Of a stretch of DNA of 64,000 nt, positions 54,501 to 56,949 are shown in pieces. A program made the translations under genes and the position numbers. The stretch lies in assembly GCA_964023275.1 (NCBI GenBank), contig OZ029913.1, forward strand, positions 46,379,976 through 46,443,975, written 5' to 3'. This stretch comes from Norana najaformis (Eukaryota; Annelida; Clitellata; Crassiclitellata; Hormogastridae). Below the pieces are notes generated by a model that was not told where the DNA came from, did no database searches, and worked only from the letters and a program-made list of their open reading frames with translations. Each line of letters opens with the position of its first letter. Position 1 is the first letter of the stretch.

Positions 54501-56217
54501 GAATTGTTGAAATCGTTTTTTGCCTCCATATGCAGTCATTCCTGGAGCTCCACAGAGTAATATCCCTGTCAGATTGATGCTGGAACTCAGACTTGATTTA
54601 CACCATGTAAACCGCATTGGAGTAGCATGTCAACTGTCTCGGCTGGTCCTGCTTTTGCCAGCTACGTCAGGTCAGAGTCGTACGACAAAATTTATCTTTT
54701 GATGTTGCCACGACTCTTTTCAATTCCTTCTTTCTGATGCACCTGAACTACTGTAATGCTGTCCTTGCAGGTCTGCCAAAGTTCTGGTTACATCAGTATC
54801 AGTGGATTTCTGCACCGTTGAATCGTTGACAACTGGTTATATCAGTGTAAGTCCATTTCTGAATTGCCTGAATCATTGCCAACCTCCGAAACTTCTTCCA
54901 TTTTTCAGGCTATATGCAAGGCATGCTGCATTAACTCACAGTCGAGGACAGGCTCGCATACAAGATTCTCCTCATGATTTGAGCCTTCCTTGCAAGTTGG
55001 TGCAGTACCAGAAAACACCAAAGAAATGTGTACTTTTCTGAGAGAGATGGCTGAAGACACAGTTTCAGCTAACATTCAGCTGCTAGATAGCCATGTTTTG
55101 CGCTCTTGTGAGATTCTTAAAATGCATCATATAAATAGCTATATAAATAAAATAAAAAACATACATACGTACATATATACAAACAAAAATCAACTACTGC
55201 TATTCAGTGGTGTTTAATCTAATCTGTTGAACTACTATAGCAAGAAGTATGTGACTTCTATTATAGCACCACTGTAGTAGTAGCACTGAAGAAGTTATCA
55301 GCTTTTTATTTTACCTCTAAATTTTTATAAAATAATAGCGTTGTGGTCTGGCTATATGTATGTGATCATGAATGCTGGCATTATCTGGTGAATAACAATT
55401 ATAGTAACGAAAAAGGTTGTTTAGAGAAGATGGCATCCTGGAGTAAAGTTCTCAGAACCAGGATAGTTTTTGGCAATTGTTTTTATGACAGGTAGTTAAC
55501 TAGGAATAACAGGGGAATTTCCTTGATAAGACATTTTTCAACCTAGCCTGCAAATGCTTGGCATAGGATAAGCTACCAGAAGTTATGATGTGGGTCTCTT
55601 TTCAGCTACTTTTGAGTAATCTTGAGCTGCAGTTTACCATAACTATGGCCATACCTAAGTTGCTGTGGTTAGGGATCATAAATGTTTATAAGTAAAGTAA
55701 TTTGAGCTTATTTGTTCCCTTCTGAAGCTTCCATCAATGAAATTTCCATGAGAAACTGCTTAAGATGAATATTTACACGAGTTCTTCATTTATATAATAG
55801 ATATGCATGTCTTCAAATTATGGCACGAAGAAGACATATTAAGTTAAGTTTTTGTTGCAGGGCATCATAATAAAATCGAACATAAAAATTTCTAGACAGC
55901 AAAACTTTACATAAGGACTTACAGTACATAACCAAGAATATAAATAATGAAAGAACCCATTTTAATTCATTTTATTCCTACTTGCAAATGAACTTTCTGA
56001 CTTCTGACTTTGTGATGGTTTTCTCAGGCATGGTCACAGTTATGCTGGTTTATGCTAATATGCCTGTAATATTAATTGTTGGTTTTCTGGCAGGCTGGCA
56101 ACACATACAAACATTGTGGTCTGTGTGATCGATGCGTTAAGCCGTTGTGGAAACACTGTGAAACATGTGACACGTGTGAAGTTCCTGGTCAGCATTCACA
56201 GCTCATCAGGTTACGAG
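6512..56217 (+). CDS. ZCCHC4: ZCCHC4-like rRNA N6-adenosine methyltransferase gene, 10 exons, 3' end not in window
   Basis: Ten exons (listed separately) join through GT-AG introns with compatible phases at every junction into about 426 codons. The order of parts matches the ZCCHC4 family: GRF-type zinc finger (residues about 23-61), a Cys-containing linker, a Rossmann-type methyltransferase domain with the segment VLCIGTPR and the N6-adenine catalytic motif DPPF (about 260-263), then Cys/His-rich zinc-binding blocks (about 362-382 and 392-419). In vertebrates ZCCHC4 methylates one adenosine of 28S rRNA in the nucleolus; that role is transferred by homology. Human ZCCHC4 is about 513 residues, so roughly 90 C-terminal residues, including the CCHC knuckle, are missing here and I found no exon for them up to 64000. 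The start is the Met 25 codons before the CPHG motif; a 5' UTR exon upstream is possible because a TTTCAG lies just before it. Confidence 0.93.
7080..7430 (+). repeat. Unclassified interspersed repeat, copy 1
   Basis: Matches 55640-55950 in the same orientation with many mismatches. Shared landmarks include GGGATCATAAAT/GGGGTCATAAAT, CATCAATGAAAT, ATATTTACAC, GTT-rich sequence, TTGCAGGGCATC and TAAGGACT. No coding capacity seen. Lies in intron 1. Confidence 0.7.
7948..8025. repeat. TTG/TTA trinucleotide microsatellite
   Basis: A run of TTG and TTA triplets of about 78 bp. Open frames over it (poly-Leu, poly-Asn) are artefacts. Confidence 0.95.
8500..8595 (+). mobile_element. SINE fragment (3' body)
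   Basis: Short stretch containing CCCTCATATAGTGAGGCCAA and AAGTGAAGTTG, matching the 3' body of the tRNA-derived SINE at 39325-39575 (CCCTCATGTTCCGAGGCTAA, AATGAAGTTG). The tRNA-like head is absent. It lies just upstream of exon 2. Confidence 0.55.
8676..8880 (+). CDS. ZCCHC4: ZCCHC4 coding exon 2 (GRF zinc finger)
   Basis: Acceptor GCCGCAG, donor GTGAGC. It continues directly from CPHG as GPTLLF and carries [19 protein letters not shown], the GRF finger core. The ligand positions expected from the GRF consensus (Cys and His in CPH, Cys in YAC, Cys in KYC) are all present; the extra Cys that vertebrates have in ACSAC is Ser here. The exon ends at the conserved CVER. An upstream AG at 8619-8620 would break the frame. 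Confidence 0.93.
9055..9150. mobile_element. Fragment resembling a non-autonomous DNA transposon end
   Basis: Contains TACCGTATTTTCTGAAATTT followed by GGTGCGACTTATGTG, the style of MITE termini built on TACCGTATTTTTCGG and AAGTCGCACC. Only one end is visible. Low confidence. Confidence 0.35.
9209..10181. mobile_element. Long-TIR DNA transposon remnant, TTAA-flanked
   Basis: The left end GGGTCATTCCATGTCAAATC and the reverse complement of the right end (ATCATTCCATGTTAAATC) are inverted repeats, and the similarity continues inward (both read CTTGGATTTT.AT.AAATTT about 40 bp in), so the TIRs are at least 65 bp. TTAA lies directly outside both ends (9205-9208 and 10182-10185). TTAA targets are used by piggyBac and Kolobok superfamilies; which applies is unknown. 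No transposase recognised. Confidence 0.65.
10186..12184. other. Unassigned intronic sequence
   Basis: AT-rich interior of the putative hAT-like element. Short open frames on both strands (for example plus 10606-10953) show no domain I recognise. May contain eroded transposon coding sequence. Confidence 0.35.
12185..12730 (-). mobile_element. Jockey/CR1-like LINE 3' end
   Basis: The minus strand encodes [12 protein letters not shown]...[16 protein letters not shown]...[29 protein letters not shown], the typical C-terminus of jockey/CR1-like LINE proteins. The 3' end carries an ACTT microsatellite tail (12185-12202 on the plus strand as AAGT units). Strongly 5'-truncated; coding integrity is lost upstream. 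Confidence 0.8.
12731..13225. other. Unassigned intronic sequence
   Basis: May include further degenerate sequence of the LINE at 12185-12730. Nothing specific is supported. Confidence 0.3.
13226..13470 (+). repeat. Interspersed repeat with ATTGG (CCAAT-box) cluster, copy 1
   Basis: Five ATTGG motifs (inverted CCAAT boxes) occur in about 230 bp. The stretch aligns with the reverse complement of 32525-32735: shared blocks include ATTGGCYGA, CTCATTGGYT, CCTC..GCAGCAAC / GTAGCAAC, CATTGGTTA and ATTGGCT, in the same order and at similar spacing. This looks like a transposon promoter or terminal region; the element is unidentified. Confidence 0.65.
14399..14803. mobile_element. Tc1/mariner-type MITE with a transposase C-terminal remnant
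   Basis: Perfect terminal inverted repeats of 27 bp beginning CACTGTGTCCGGAAAAATTC, flanked by TA on both sides (14397-14398 and 14804-14805), the target of Tc1/mariner elements. Inside, on the minus strand, the sequence reads [20 protein letters not shown] followed by NGGHFEH and a stop, closely resembling the C-terminal end of mariner-like (IS630-type) transposases. It is therefore an internal deletion derivative, about 405 bp long. Confidence 0.88.
15029..15757 (-). mobile_element. L2-like LINE family A, copy A3 (5'-truncated)
   Basis: Reverse complement of the family A 3' region: ATTACG tail at about 15029-15052, 3' UTR, and a C-terminal coding part open from the stop at 15178 to the truncation at about 15757. 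The open frame runs on into unrelated sequence to 15831. AGAAATC occurs beside both ends and may be a short target duplication, although the 3' end of the element itself has similar sequence. Confidence 0.9.
16190..18995 (-). mobile_element. RTE-like LINE family F, copy F1
   Basis: Contains the 852-codon endonuclease/reverse transcriptase frame described separately plus a 3' region of about 240 bp. It is 5'-truncated at about 18995, where the endonuclease N-terminus is missing. The 3' boundary is not precisely defined. Confidence 0.88.
16432..18990 (-). CDS. RTE-like endonuclease/reverse transcriptase, 852 codons, open
   Basis: Uninterrupted frame. Residues about 31-40 read [10 protein letters not shown] and 126-130 DTDH, which are the late motifs of an APE-type endonuclease; the N-terminal half of that domain is missing. 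RT: motif [14 protein letters not shown] near residue 500, [17 protein letters not shown], and motif [11 protein letters not shown] near 600 (FADD instead of YADD, both catalytic Asp kept). C-terminal region: [33 protein letters not shown] and KRTRGRPR, typical of this RTE-like group. The first Met is simply the first after the 5' truncation. With no 5' region the copy is unlikely to be autonomous, but the open frame indicates recent insertion. Confidence 0.92.
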   Translation of the reverse strand: MPTSTHEEDEVDVMYEEIERELENIKGTDYVVVMGDWNAVVGEGEQEGIIGKFGLGNRNERGEKLIEFCKRQKLVVTNTWFQQEKRRRYTRKSPGDRERYQLDYIMVRQRYRNSVKNSRALPGADADTDHNMVAMLVNLQLKFIKKRRTKKMKWNKERIKTKMSELSEKIEEKVVKVKEGATTEERWMSLKQTVIKEATETVGFQKDIEPRKPWITQEMINEMEERRKWKHQSTEEARKEYKRLNNQLRRTTEKAREKWWEERCRELEMLQEQGRDDLVYCKIKSLGKRQNMGRGNVIKDKDGGLLTDAGEIRNRWREYVEELYTGSSSIEEEMEEQEREQEEAQAENNNGMRVMREEVITAINDMKNGKAEGIDNIPIEILKNLGEGAMKELVQLCQDIYDTGAWPEDFLQSIVIPIQKKPNATRCEEHRTISLLTHAAKIMLRIITKRLQAKAETDKCLGEDQYGFRKGKGTRDAIAALRVLTERSIQHGQDVYICFVDYEKAFDRVDWRKLMKILRRMGVEWRERRLIGNLYMGQRMKIRIDGEFSEPGKIGRGVRQGCPLSPVLFNIYIEEIIRETMEEMDEGIKVGGKMVKAPRFADDQAMIAGSQEGLQRMMDRLNRISLNYDMKINVKKTKVMRVSKGNEKEVKITLNGEELERVEKFCYLGSMVTDDARCQVEIKRRIAMGKDAFYKRRELLRGKLSRKLKKRMVKTLVWSVVQYGSETWTMRKEDIKRLEAFEMWIWRKMERVSWRERRTNEEILQLVEEKRSLIGTIRGRQRKWIGHILRGDTLLKDIIEGRMEGKRTRGRPRAMLLDWMMTEEGYSGLKREAQNRERWRHWTYEPAKGQRT
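19000..19380. other. Unassigned intronic sequence
   Basis: AT-rich; includes a short direct repeat of ATGTTGGAAATCAAA at about 19065-19095. No gene seen. Confidence 0.35.
19660..20180 (+). mobile_element. Degenerate LINE reverse transcriptase fragment
   Basis: Frame-broken translation shows [14 protein letters not shown], then [28 protein letters not shown] (about 19935-19960) and [16 protein letters not shown], the palm to thumb part of a non-LTR reverse transcriptase. It belongs to a different family from the others in this window. Stops and frameshifts throughout. Confidence 0.8.
20181..20919. other. Unassigned intronic sequence
   Basis: No coding sequence, TIRs or RNA gene recognised. 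Confidence 0.35.
20920..24983 (+). mobile_element. L2-like LINE family B, copy B1, interrupted by family A pieces
   Basis: The longest family B copy, including the endonuclease N-terminus: [13 protein letters not shown] (about 21185) and [10 protein letters not shown] (about 21258), then GDLNIQLED (about 21615), and in frame-broken pieces the RT ([17 protein letters not shown] about 22830-22875), the C-terminus from about 24030, and an ATTACA tail at about 24970-24984. An unrelated block at 23083-24030 splits the RT just before the YADD motif; the sequence on each side matches continuous sequence in copy B2. Many stops and frameshifts make it inactive. Confidence 0.88.
23083..24030. mobile_element. 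Compound family A insertion inside B1 (copy A4)
   Basis: Three family A 3'-end segments in alternating orientation: 23083-23243 minus (tail and 3' UTR), 23244-23605 plus (C-terminal coding end from LWNKLPPE through the 3' UTR to an ATTACA-type tail), and 23606-24030 minus (C-terminal coding). Probably two or more successive insertions, the plus copy having landed at the 3' UTR/coding boundary of an older minus copy. The segment from about 24010 is internally deleted. Confidence 0.8.
24985..25142 (+). repeat. 79-bp tandem duplication next to exon 3
   Basis: Two adjacent copies with a 79-bp period (24985-25063 and 25064-25142) starting ACCAATATTTACC; the only difference I see is one base (CCGTAG versus CCATAG). 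It begins at the tail of LINE copy B1 and ends 27 bp before exon 3. Confidence 0.93.
25170..25353 (+). CDS. ZCCHC4: ZCCHC4 coding exon 3
   Basis: Acceptor TATCCAG, donor GTAAGG. The first base completes the Arg codon begun in exon 2. Contains [10 protein letters not shown] and RDHSGHH, matching the C..C...H..H linker of ZCCHC4, and ends at QTNA as in the vertebrate protein. It is preceded directly by a 79-bp tandem duplication (24985-25142), which lies in the intron's branch-point neighbourhood. Confidence 0.92.
25600..25742. repeat. CTTAC-type degenerate microsatellite
   Basis: Repeated CTTAC/CTTAT/CTTTGC units over about 140 bp, most regular at 25685-25740. It directly abuts the left end of the Harbinger-like element. 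Confidence 0.8.
25743..26732. mobile_element. PIF/Harbinger-like deletion derivative
   Basis: Left end GGGGCCGTATTCATGAA; the reverse complement of the right end gives GGCCGTATGCATGAAAA, the terminal type found in animal PIF/Harbinger elements. Subterminal sequences on both sides are rich in inverted GCTTAAG and CTAGTC motifs. It encodes an N-terminal Harbinger transposase remnant (next entry). The exact target duplication (expected 3 bp) could not be fixed. Confidence 0.75.
25888..26085 (+). pseudogene. Harbinger transposase N-terminal remnant
   Basis: The 65-codon open frame contains [20 protein letters not shown] and [18 protein letters not shown], resembling the start of HARBI1-like nucleases (a helical segment of the type D.....E....FR....I..LC..L...L) before the catalytic domain. 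The frame then stops and no DDE domain follows, consistent with an internal deletion. The starting Met is more likely at 25921 (ATGGCGG). Confidence 0.6.
26815..27190 (-). mobile_element. L2-like LINE 3' end
   Basis: Minus strand encodes [18 protein letters not shown], the conserved C-terminal SVAGP..WN.L motif of L2/CR1 proteins. The 3' end on the minus strand is a TTATATAAAT-type tail ending in ATTAC repeats (plus strand about 26815-26845). 5'-truncated. Confidence 0.8.
27191..28615. other. Unassigned intronic sequence
   Basis: No gene or transposon recognised. Short open frames on both strands lack recognisable domains. Confidence 0.35.
28616..31225 (+). mobile_element. L2-like LINE family B, copy B2
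   Basis: 5'-truncated within the endonuclease: [10 protein letters not shown], then [13 protein letters not shown] (about 28730), LDVIITRDD and LSDHGLLL (about 28930). The long RT frame is separate (next entry). The 3' end is coded by NSWNRL (about 31048), then a 3' UTR and an ATTACA-repeat tail at about 31212-31230. The coding region is split by at least two frame changes, near 29260 and near 30950. Confidence 0.92.
29478..30953 (+). pseudogene. Family B reverse transcriptase (491-codon open segment)
   Basis: Contains [32 protein letters not shown], motif [36 protein letters not shown], motif [48 protein letters not shown] and [15 protein letters not shown]. The first Asp of motif A and both Asp of YADD are kept; the second Asp of motif A (usually AAFD) is Gly. 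The frame ends at 30953 by frameshift and the C-terminus continues in another frame to about 31176. Confidence 0.88.
31540..31620. mobile_element. Possible pogo/Tigger-like terminal fragment
   Basis: After TA, the sequence begins CAGTGCAATTCGTTTAAGAT and continues with TTTCGTCTTAACCGAATTTC, reminiscent of pogo/Tigger termini (CAGT..AA.CTCG.TTA). A similar string (TTTTCGTAATAACTG, TTTTCATCTTA) appears at 40375-40430. No partner terminus located. Confidence 0.3.
31970..32195 (+). mobile_element. Short LINE endonuclease fragment
   Basis: Translated in two frames it gives [13 protein letters not shown] and ETYSCQLGI...LNVHLQDG, corresponding to the VT.L..YRPGS...GDLN.H segment of L2/CR1 endonucleases. 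Isolated 5' fragment without an RT. Confidence 0.6.
32525..32735 (-). repeat. Interspersed repeat with CCAAT-box cluster, copy 2
   Basis: Four CCAAT motifs (at about 32532, 32564, 32599 and 32723). The reverse complement aligns with 13226-13470. It lies about 1.2 kb from the TTAA-flanked MITE with no visible link to it. Confidence 0.65.
32736..33495. other. Unassigned intronic sequence
   Basis: No coding region or element boundary recognised. Confidence 0.3.
33496..33573 (+). repeat. 39-bp tandem duplication
   Basis: Two head-to-tail copies of a unit containing GGTTGTGGAAACAACAAGCT and ending in TTACATAATTAC; the copies look identical. Confidence 0.93.
33884..34532. mobile_element. piggyBac-like MITE, TTAA-flanked
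   Basis: Perfect terminal inverted repeats CCCCTTTAGCGTGGA at both ends, with TTAA immediately outside each (33880-33883 and 34533-34536), the signature of piggyBac-type insertion. Near the right end GGGATCCACGCTA occurs twice (34470-34483 and 34513-34526), a subterminal repeat of the TIR. No transposase motif found. Confidence 0.88.
34537..34920. other. Unassigned intronic sequence
   Basis: Between the TTAA-flanked MITE and LINE copy A5. No feature supported. Confidence 0.35.
34921..37690 (+). mobile_element. L2-like LINE family A, copy A5 (best copy)
   Basis: 5'-truncated inside the endonuclease at about 34921, otherwise intact through the RT, C-terminal domain, 3' UTR (37542-37665) and an ATTACG-type tail decaying into TTTTACG (37670-37700). 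Its last 1.2 kb is almost identical to A1. It inserted only about 160 bp upstream of ZCCHC4 exon 4 in the sense orientation. Confidence 0.95.
34926..37541 (+). CDS. L2-like endonuclease (partial)/reverse transcriptase, 871 codons
   Basis: Open throughout. Endonuclease C-terminal half: [14 protein letters not shown] (residues about 16-29), [15 protein letters not shown] (about 86). [29 protein letters not shown], motif [19 protein letters not shown] (near 460), [20 protein letters not shown], motif [10 protein letters not shown] (near 552), [27 protein letters not shown]-terminal domain: [17 protein letters not shown] and [13 protein letters not shown]. All RT catalytic Asp residues are present. 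The missing endonuclease N-terminus (with the catalytic E of ETW) means this copy could not complete retrotransposition alone. Confidence 0.93.
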   Translation: MITSTLLSTAATTPHEFLITGDFNIHVDNPSDTFASEFLTLLSSTNLVQHVKFPTHIHNHTLDLIITSSFSTLSPDISFSFDTPSDHYPIFTYLNILPTPRPDPVFHSFRRISSINIEAFIQDISCSDLVLNPPSSLDDLLSSYNTTLSTILDKHAPIIIKSSSHSNNPWFNSYLQAFKSFRRRLERAYKRTRDPELLSALKSATNKYHRLLTAAKQRFYSSLVRARSSSPRLLWKTINQLLHRNSSSPLPNSLPSSSIADSFCSFFSNKISTLRLSLQSLLSKTSNNPAADAPSSTYDSPPSPPRSSFSAFQPTSETEILNLLKSLPNKQCELDPIPTSLLKDCASVLVPIITKIVNLSLSTGNFPLLFKHSLVTPLLKKSSLDKEILSNYRPVSNLTFISKLTERIVLSRINNYLASNSLINPHQSGFTKRHSTETLLTSLYNKLVSAISHQQVSCLCLLDISAAFDTIDHNILLHRLSTWFGFADTALLWIQSYLSSRSFSVKTSEASSKSCPLTCGVPQGSVLGPLLFILYTTPLSSLIKASSVDHHLYADDTQLFISFSPNCFNESTDHILCVVKQISSWMTSNLLCLNPSKTEFILIGLRDQLKKIPDPSISLSLDSASTHTFNTNSSVRNLGVIFDQNLTFSDHITHLSRSCFMHIRDLRRIRPMLDFKTASIIATSIVHAKLDYCNSLFLNIDTTQINRLQAIQNALARAVTKTPKHHHITPVLKSLHWLKIPERIEYKVLSLTYNTLQSSQPSYLRQLFTIQPLRSTRSSSVLTLLRPPVTSSLKFGNRSIAIAAPPLWNKLPPELRQLSGQSYELTNISPLSVSAQVFHSRLKTLLFQKSYPDSSSSSYLSSRFNFKHHPP
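37848..37939 (+). CDS. ZCCHC4: ZCCHC4 coding exon 4 (SAM-binding motif)
   Basis: Acceptor TTTTCAG; donor GTTCGT, which is weak but is the only one giving the right phase. Encodes QFLFSDKT through [10 protein letters not shown], the motif I region of the methyltransferase fold. It lies only about 160 bp downstream of the 3' end of a young L2-like insertion. Confidence 0.92.
38000..38065 (-). mobile_element. LINE/SINE tail-only fragment in intron 4
   Basis: TAAATTTATATACTGCCCTT followed by CTCAGATACGCTCACAG resembles the reverse complement of the GAGCGC...GGCGCTATATAAAT type 3' tail found on L2-like elements. No coding part attached. Confidence 0.45.
38530..38608 (+). CDS. ZCCHC4: ZCCHC4 coding exon 5
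   Basis: Acceptor GTTGTAG, donor GTAAGC. The first base completes the Arg of GTPR. Encodes [12 protein letters not shown] and [10 protein letters not shown], matching the LLLDIDFRY strand of the methyltransferase domain. Confidence 0.92.
38780..38845 (+). mobile_element. LINE tail-only fragment in intron 5
   Basis: Ends AAAGGCGCTATATAAACG, the L2-like 3' tail motif, without preceding coding sequence. A similar tail occurs at about 11318-11335 in intron 2. Confidence 0.5.
39031..39256 (+). CDS. ZCCHC4: ZCCHC4 coding exon 6 (DPPF catalytic motif)
   Basis: Acceptor CTTTTAG, donor GTACGG. Encodes [13 protein letters not shown] followed by [18 protein letters not shown] is the catalytic motif IV of N6-adenine methyltransferases and is intact, so catalysis is plausible. 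The end at 39256 (phase 1) is chosen because exon 7 needs two bases to complete a codon; the nearby GTGACG at 39262 would break the frame. Confidence 0.93.
39325..39575 (+). mobile_element. tRNA-derived SINE (tRNA-Asp-like head)
   Basis: The head contains an A-box-like TAGTGGTTAGCATGC, an anticodon-arm-like CTGGG-CTGTCAA-CCCAG (loop anticodon GTC, Asp) and a B-box-like GGTTCAAATTT, in tRNA order and spacing. The body that follows (GAACTTAGCTGTAAAATGAC, CCCTCATGTTCCGAGGCTAA, AATGAAGTTG) recurs at 49635-49860 and 8500-8595. Not a functional tRNA: the acceptor stem does not pair and the arms are degenerate. Confidence 0.82.
39576..39665 (+). repeat. Short dispersed repeat shared with 31635-31720
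   Basis: CAGCATGCCA, ATGGCTGCATG, CTTACCRTGCAGCAGCA and TGATGCAT-type blocks occur in the same order at 31635-31720. It follows directly on the SINE here but not at the other site. Confidence 0.55.
39666..40953. other. Intron 6, unassigned part
   Basis: No gene recognised. A possible pogo/Tigger-like string lies at 40375-40430. AT-rich with repeated GTTACAG/ATTACAG motifs at 40590-40720. Confidence 0.35.
40954..41051 (+). CDS. ZCCHC4: ZCCHC4 coding exon 7
   Basis: Acceptor TCTTTTAG, donor GTATGT. Encodes [12 protein letters not shown] and [10 protein letters not shown], aligning with the IFPYFFESRI...MLDYQ segment of vertebrate ZCCHC4. Confidence 0.93.
41218..41336 (+). CDS. ZCCHC4: ZCCHC4 coding exon 8
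   Basis: Acceptor ATTTTAG, donor GTCAGT. Encodes VEYENTSN, then [15 protein letters not shown] and SEGYR, the end of the methyltransferase domain. The reading frame used here is not the longest open frame across the exon; the spliced frame is supported by homology and phase on both sides. Confidence 0.92.
41337..42160. other. Intron 8, left part, unassigned
   Basis: No coding sequence after exon 8 and no recognised element until the LINE foldback. Confidence 0.35.
42163..42425 (+). mobile_element. L2-like LINE fragment, plus arm of a foldback
   Basis: Encodes [38 protein letters not shown] and [15 protein letters not shown], the C-terminal RT/thumb region of a family related to B. It breaks off at TCTGGCC (42425). 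The stretch from about 42200 is the reverse complement of 42635-42860. Confidence 0.88.
42426..43275 (-). mobile_element. L2-like LINE fragment, minus arm of a foldback
   Basis: Minus strand covers (high to low coordinate) the YADD neighbourhood ([15 protein letters not shown], about 43215-43170; YADD reads HADD), [29 protein letters not shown], the region duplicated in the plus arm, and [14 protein letters not shown] near 42430. Same family as the plus arm. Frame breaks make it inactive. Confidence 0.87.
43276..44040 (+). mobile_element. L2-like LINE family C, copy C1
   Basis: RT segment from [10 protein letters not shown] (about 43305) through [20 protein letters not shown], motif C as [12 protein letters not shown] (YADD to CADD), [13 protein letters not shown] and, after a frameshift, [12 protein letters not shown]. 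Truncated at both ends. The related copy C2 is at 58590-60440. Confidence 0.87.
44084..44438. mobile_element. MITE with about 45-bp terminal inverted repeats
   Basis: AGTGCTGTCCAAGCCACACT at 44084 is matched by its reverse complement ending at 44438. The inverted repeats extend about 45 bp with one mismatch (GGCACAG versus GGCGCAG). No target duplication is evident and there is no coding sequence, so the superfamily is unknown. Confidence 0.8.
44440..45035 (+). repeat. Degenerate tandem array, about 228-bp unit
   Basis: Landmark blocks recur three times: CCCACCCTGTT/CACAAGG (about 44472, 44700, 44928), AGATGGTC.AAGTCA.G.TAG, AGAGGTTGTG.GAAACT and CGCAGT/GACAGCC.AA. Unit spacing is about 228 bp. 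It begins just after the MITE. Confidence 0.75.
45036..46253. other. Intron 8, right part, unassigned
   Basis: No gene or element recognised. A short AT microsatellite lies at 45930-45952. Confidence 0.35.
46254..46329 (+). CDS. ZCCHC4: ZCCHC4 coding exon 9 (zinc-binding block)
   Basis: Acceptor ATTTCAG, donor GTATTT. With the two bases carried from exon 8 it reads [17 protein letters not shown] and CKACTTK. The Cys/His spacing matches the first C-terminal zinc-binding block of ZCCHC4 that follows the methyltransferase domain. Confidence 0.9.
46820..48058 (-). mobile_element. RTE-like LINE family E, copy E2, RT core deleted
   Basis: High to low coordinate: endonuclease C-terminal part ([36 protein letters not shown]; 48058-47820), linker ([15 protein letters not shown]; 47540-47300), then directly [20 protein letters not shown] with RYAYDI (RYADD-like, one D lost), then [20 protein letters not shown] and [16 protein letters not shown]. 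Relative to E1 about 650 bp covering RT motifs 0-B is missing at about 47220. Frame breaks throughout. Confidence 0.87.
48045..49230 (+). mobile_element. CR1-like LINE family D copy
   Basis: Begins [19 protein letters not shown] (about 48050), directly abutting E2. [33 protein letters not shown], motif [38 protein letters not shown], motif [13 protein letters not shown] with the second catalytic Asp changed to Asn. The frame breaks at about 48762 and continues to [13 protein letters not shown] near 49228. Inactive. Confidence 0.9.
49231..49634. other. Intron 9, unassigned
   Basis: No feature supported between the CR1-like copy and the SINE. Confidence 0.3.
49635..49860 (-). mobile_element. 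tRNA-derived SINE, second copy
   Basis: The reverse complement begins with TAGTCTAGATTAGCATGCTG, an anticodon-arm-like segment with TTGTCAG, and GGGGATTCAATCCCC as the B box arm, then a body ending TGCCCTCATGCGTCAAGGCT AAGAAAAATGAA. Same family as 39325-39575. Confidence 0.8.
49861..50754. other. Intron 9, unassigned
   Basis: No gene recognised; a TATG/TGTA microsatellite lies at 50630-50660. Confidence 0.3.
50761..50829 (-). mobile_element. L2-like family A tail stub, copy A6
   Basis: Only the last part of the family A 3' UTR is present: GAATCGTAATCTCGAGATTT, then AGTGCCCAATGAAAGC and TTATTCACAGGCGCTCAGTC. About 20 bp in the middle are missing relative to A5. No coding sequence. Confidence 0.85.
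51478..52350 (+). repeat. Tandem repeat inside the piggyBac-like element, about 360-bp unit
   Basis: Three units, the last partial, start near 51478, 51838 and 52204. Shared landmarks: AACTT/TA..AG.TCTTGGT, CATACAGACTTGAGGT, TTTAGCATTTTATCT, CAGTTTTTGA, GTTGCCCCAAACGGTACCCC / GTTGCCCCAAACTGTACCC, ATGTTCA..CCCCTATAGAAA, CAAAACCTCCCAAA and TTTGAAAATATTTTCATAAA. Confidence 0.85.
52652..52858 (-). pseudogene. piggyBac transposase C-terminal Cys-rich domain remnant
   Basis: The minus strand encodes [20 protein letters not shown] followed by VLCFHICN, matching the C-terminal zinc-binding domain of piggyBac/PGBD proteins (C..C....T.Y.C..C...LC...CF..YH). The first Cys pair is degenerate. The catalytic DDD domain is not found nearby. 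Confidence 0.72.
53021..53326 (-). pseudogene. piggyBac transposase N-terminal remnant
   Basis: From the ATG near 53326 the minus strand reads [20 protein letters not shown] followed by [12 protein letters not shown], the acidic N-terminus typical of piggyBac transposases (L.D.EI...L.E....DSD). It runs on for about 100 codons with a stop in frame and does not reach a catalytic domain. Confidence 0.65.
53780..55060. mobile_element. Degenerate L2/CR1-like LINE fragments, mixed orientation
   Basis: Plus 53880-54140: [17 protein letters not shown] and [16 protein letters not shown] (start of the RT). Minus 54240-54480: [20 protein letters not shown], as in family C. Plus 54580-55060: [11 protein letters not shown], then [13 protein letters not shown] and a broken LHWL...RI..KILLMI region. 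Heavily mutated; boundaries are approximate. Confidence 0.7.
55061..55639. other. Intron 9, unassigned
   Basis: No feature supported apart from AT-rich sequence at 55130-55190. Confidence 0.3.
55640..55950 (+). repeat. Unclassified interspersed repeat, copy 2
   Basis: Counterpart of 7080-7430, same orientation; it ends about 140 bp before exon 10. Confidence 0.7.
56094..56217 (+). CDS. ZCCHC4: ZCCHC4 coding exon 10 (zinc-binding block)
   Basis: Acceptor TGGCAG. Encodes [18 protein letters not shown] then CDTCEVP, matching the HCFLCKKCVKP...HC..C.HC.VP block. Two donors fit the phase: GTATGT at 56218 (used here) and GTCAGC at 56188. The earlier one would end the exon after VP, where homology also stops, so the last ten codons are uncertain. 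The following exon with the CCHC knuckle was not found. Confidence 0.85.
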
Positions 56218-56344
56218 GTATGTGCTGATTCCCCACTCCTGATTTTGTGTTCACAAGTCAAATTAGACACATAAACTATTTTCCTATTGTCATGCCAACA
56301 GTTAATGTTTGTCCAGTATCCAGTTGCACTATATAAACATGATA

Positions 56345-56550
56345 TGATATCTGGCCCCTAAGAGGCTGGATGAGCCCAGCTGGACCCCCTTGCCGCACAT
56401 GGACACAAGTGTGGAGTCTGACTTGTGCCAACTGAACTTCAGACTGCACACAGCCTGGAGATGAGCTCAAGTAACGATGACTGGCAACATATGGAAATGG
56501 CAACTTCTCAGAGAAGGGCATGCCACAGATGATGATGACTATATAAATGC
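56345..56550 (+). mobile_element. Possible RTE-like LINE 3' end
   Basis: Reads GRLDEPSW, then GHATDDDDYIN at the end, with GATGATGATGAC before CTATATAAAT. Several RTE-like elements end in a similar GATGATGAT tail. Weak. Confidence 0.4.
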
Positions 56551-56574
56551 TGCAGTAATAATTTTATAAATTAT

Positions 56575-56690
56575 TTTTTGTGGCATAGTGGTCAGTTAGG
56601 GCTGCCAATTCTAAGATCGAAGCTTTGATTCCTTGTCAGGAGTGAGAGGTGATTCGTGTTTCTGTTTAACTGTTATTGTCTAATGATTTC
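56575..56690 (+). mobile_element. tRNA-derived SINE head, third copy
   Basis: TGGCATAGTGGTCAGTTAGG (A box), an arm-like GGGCTGCCAATTCTAAG and TTTGATTCCTTGTCAGG (B box) show tRNA-like order. More degenerate than the copy at 39325-39575. Confidence 0.55.
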
Positions 56691-56949
56691 TGTTATGAAT
56701 ATATGACTGCACAGTCTAAAAGGCTTTGGGAAAATAACATTGGGCTAGTGAGGAGCGCATTCGTATGTTTGTCAAAACGCACTATATAAATATCCAGATC
56801 AGTACAATCATGCATGCAAGATGGTGAGAGTTGCTGACAAATGCAACTTGAAACAACGTTATTTTCCTTCAGAATCCATTTGGGCATTATCAGTAAAATT
56901 TATATTTTTCTCATTTCTTGGACATAAACAAAGTGTTTGAATCAAAAAT

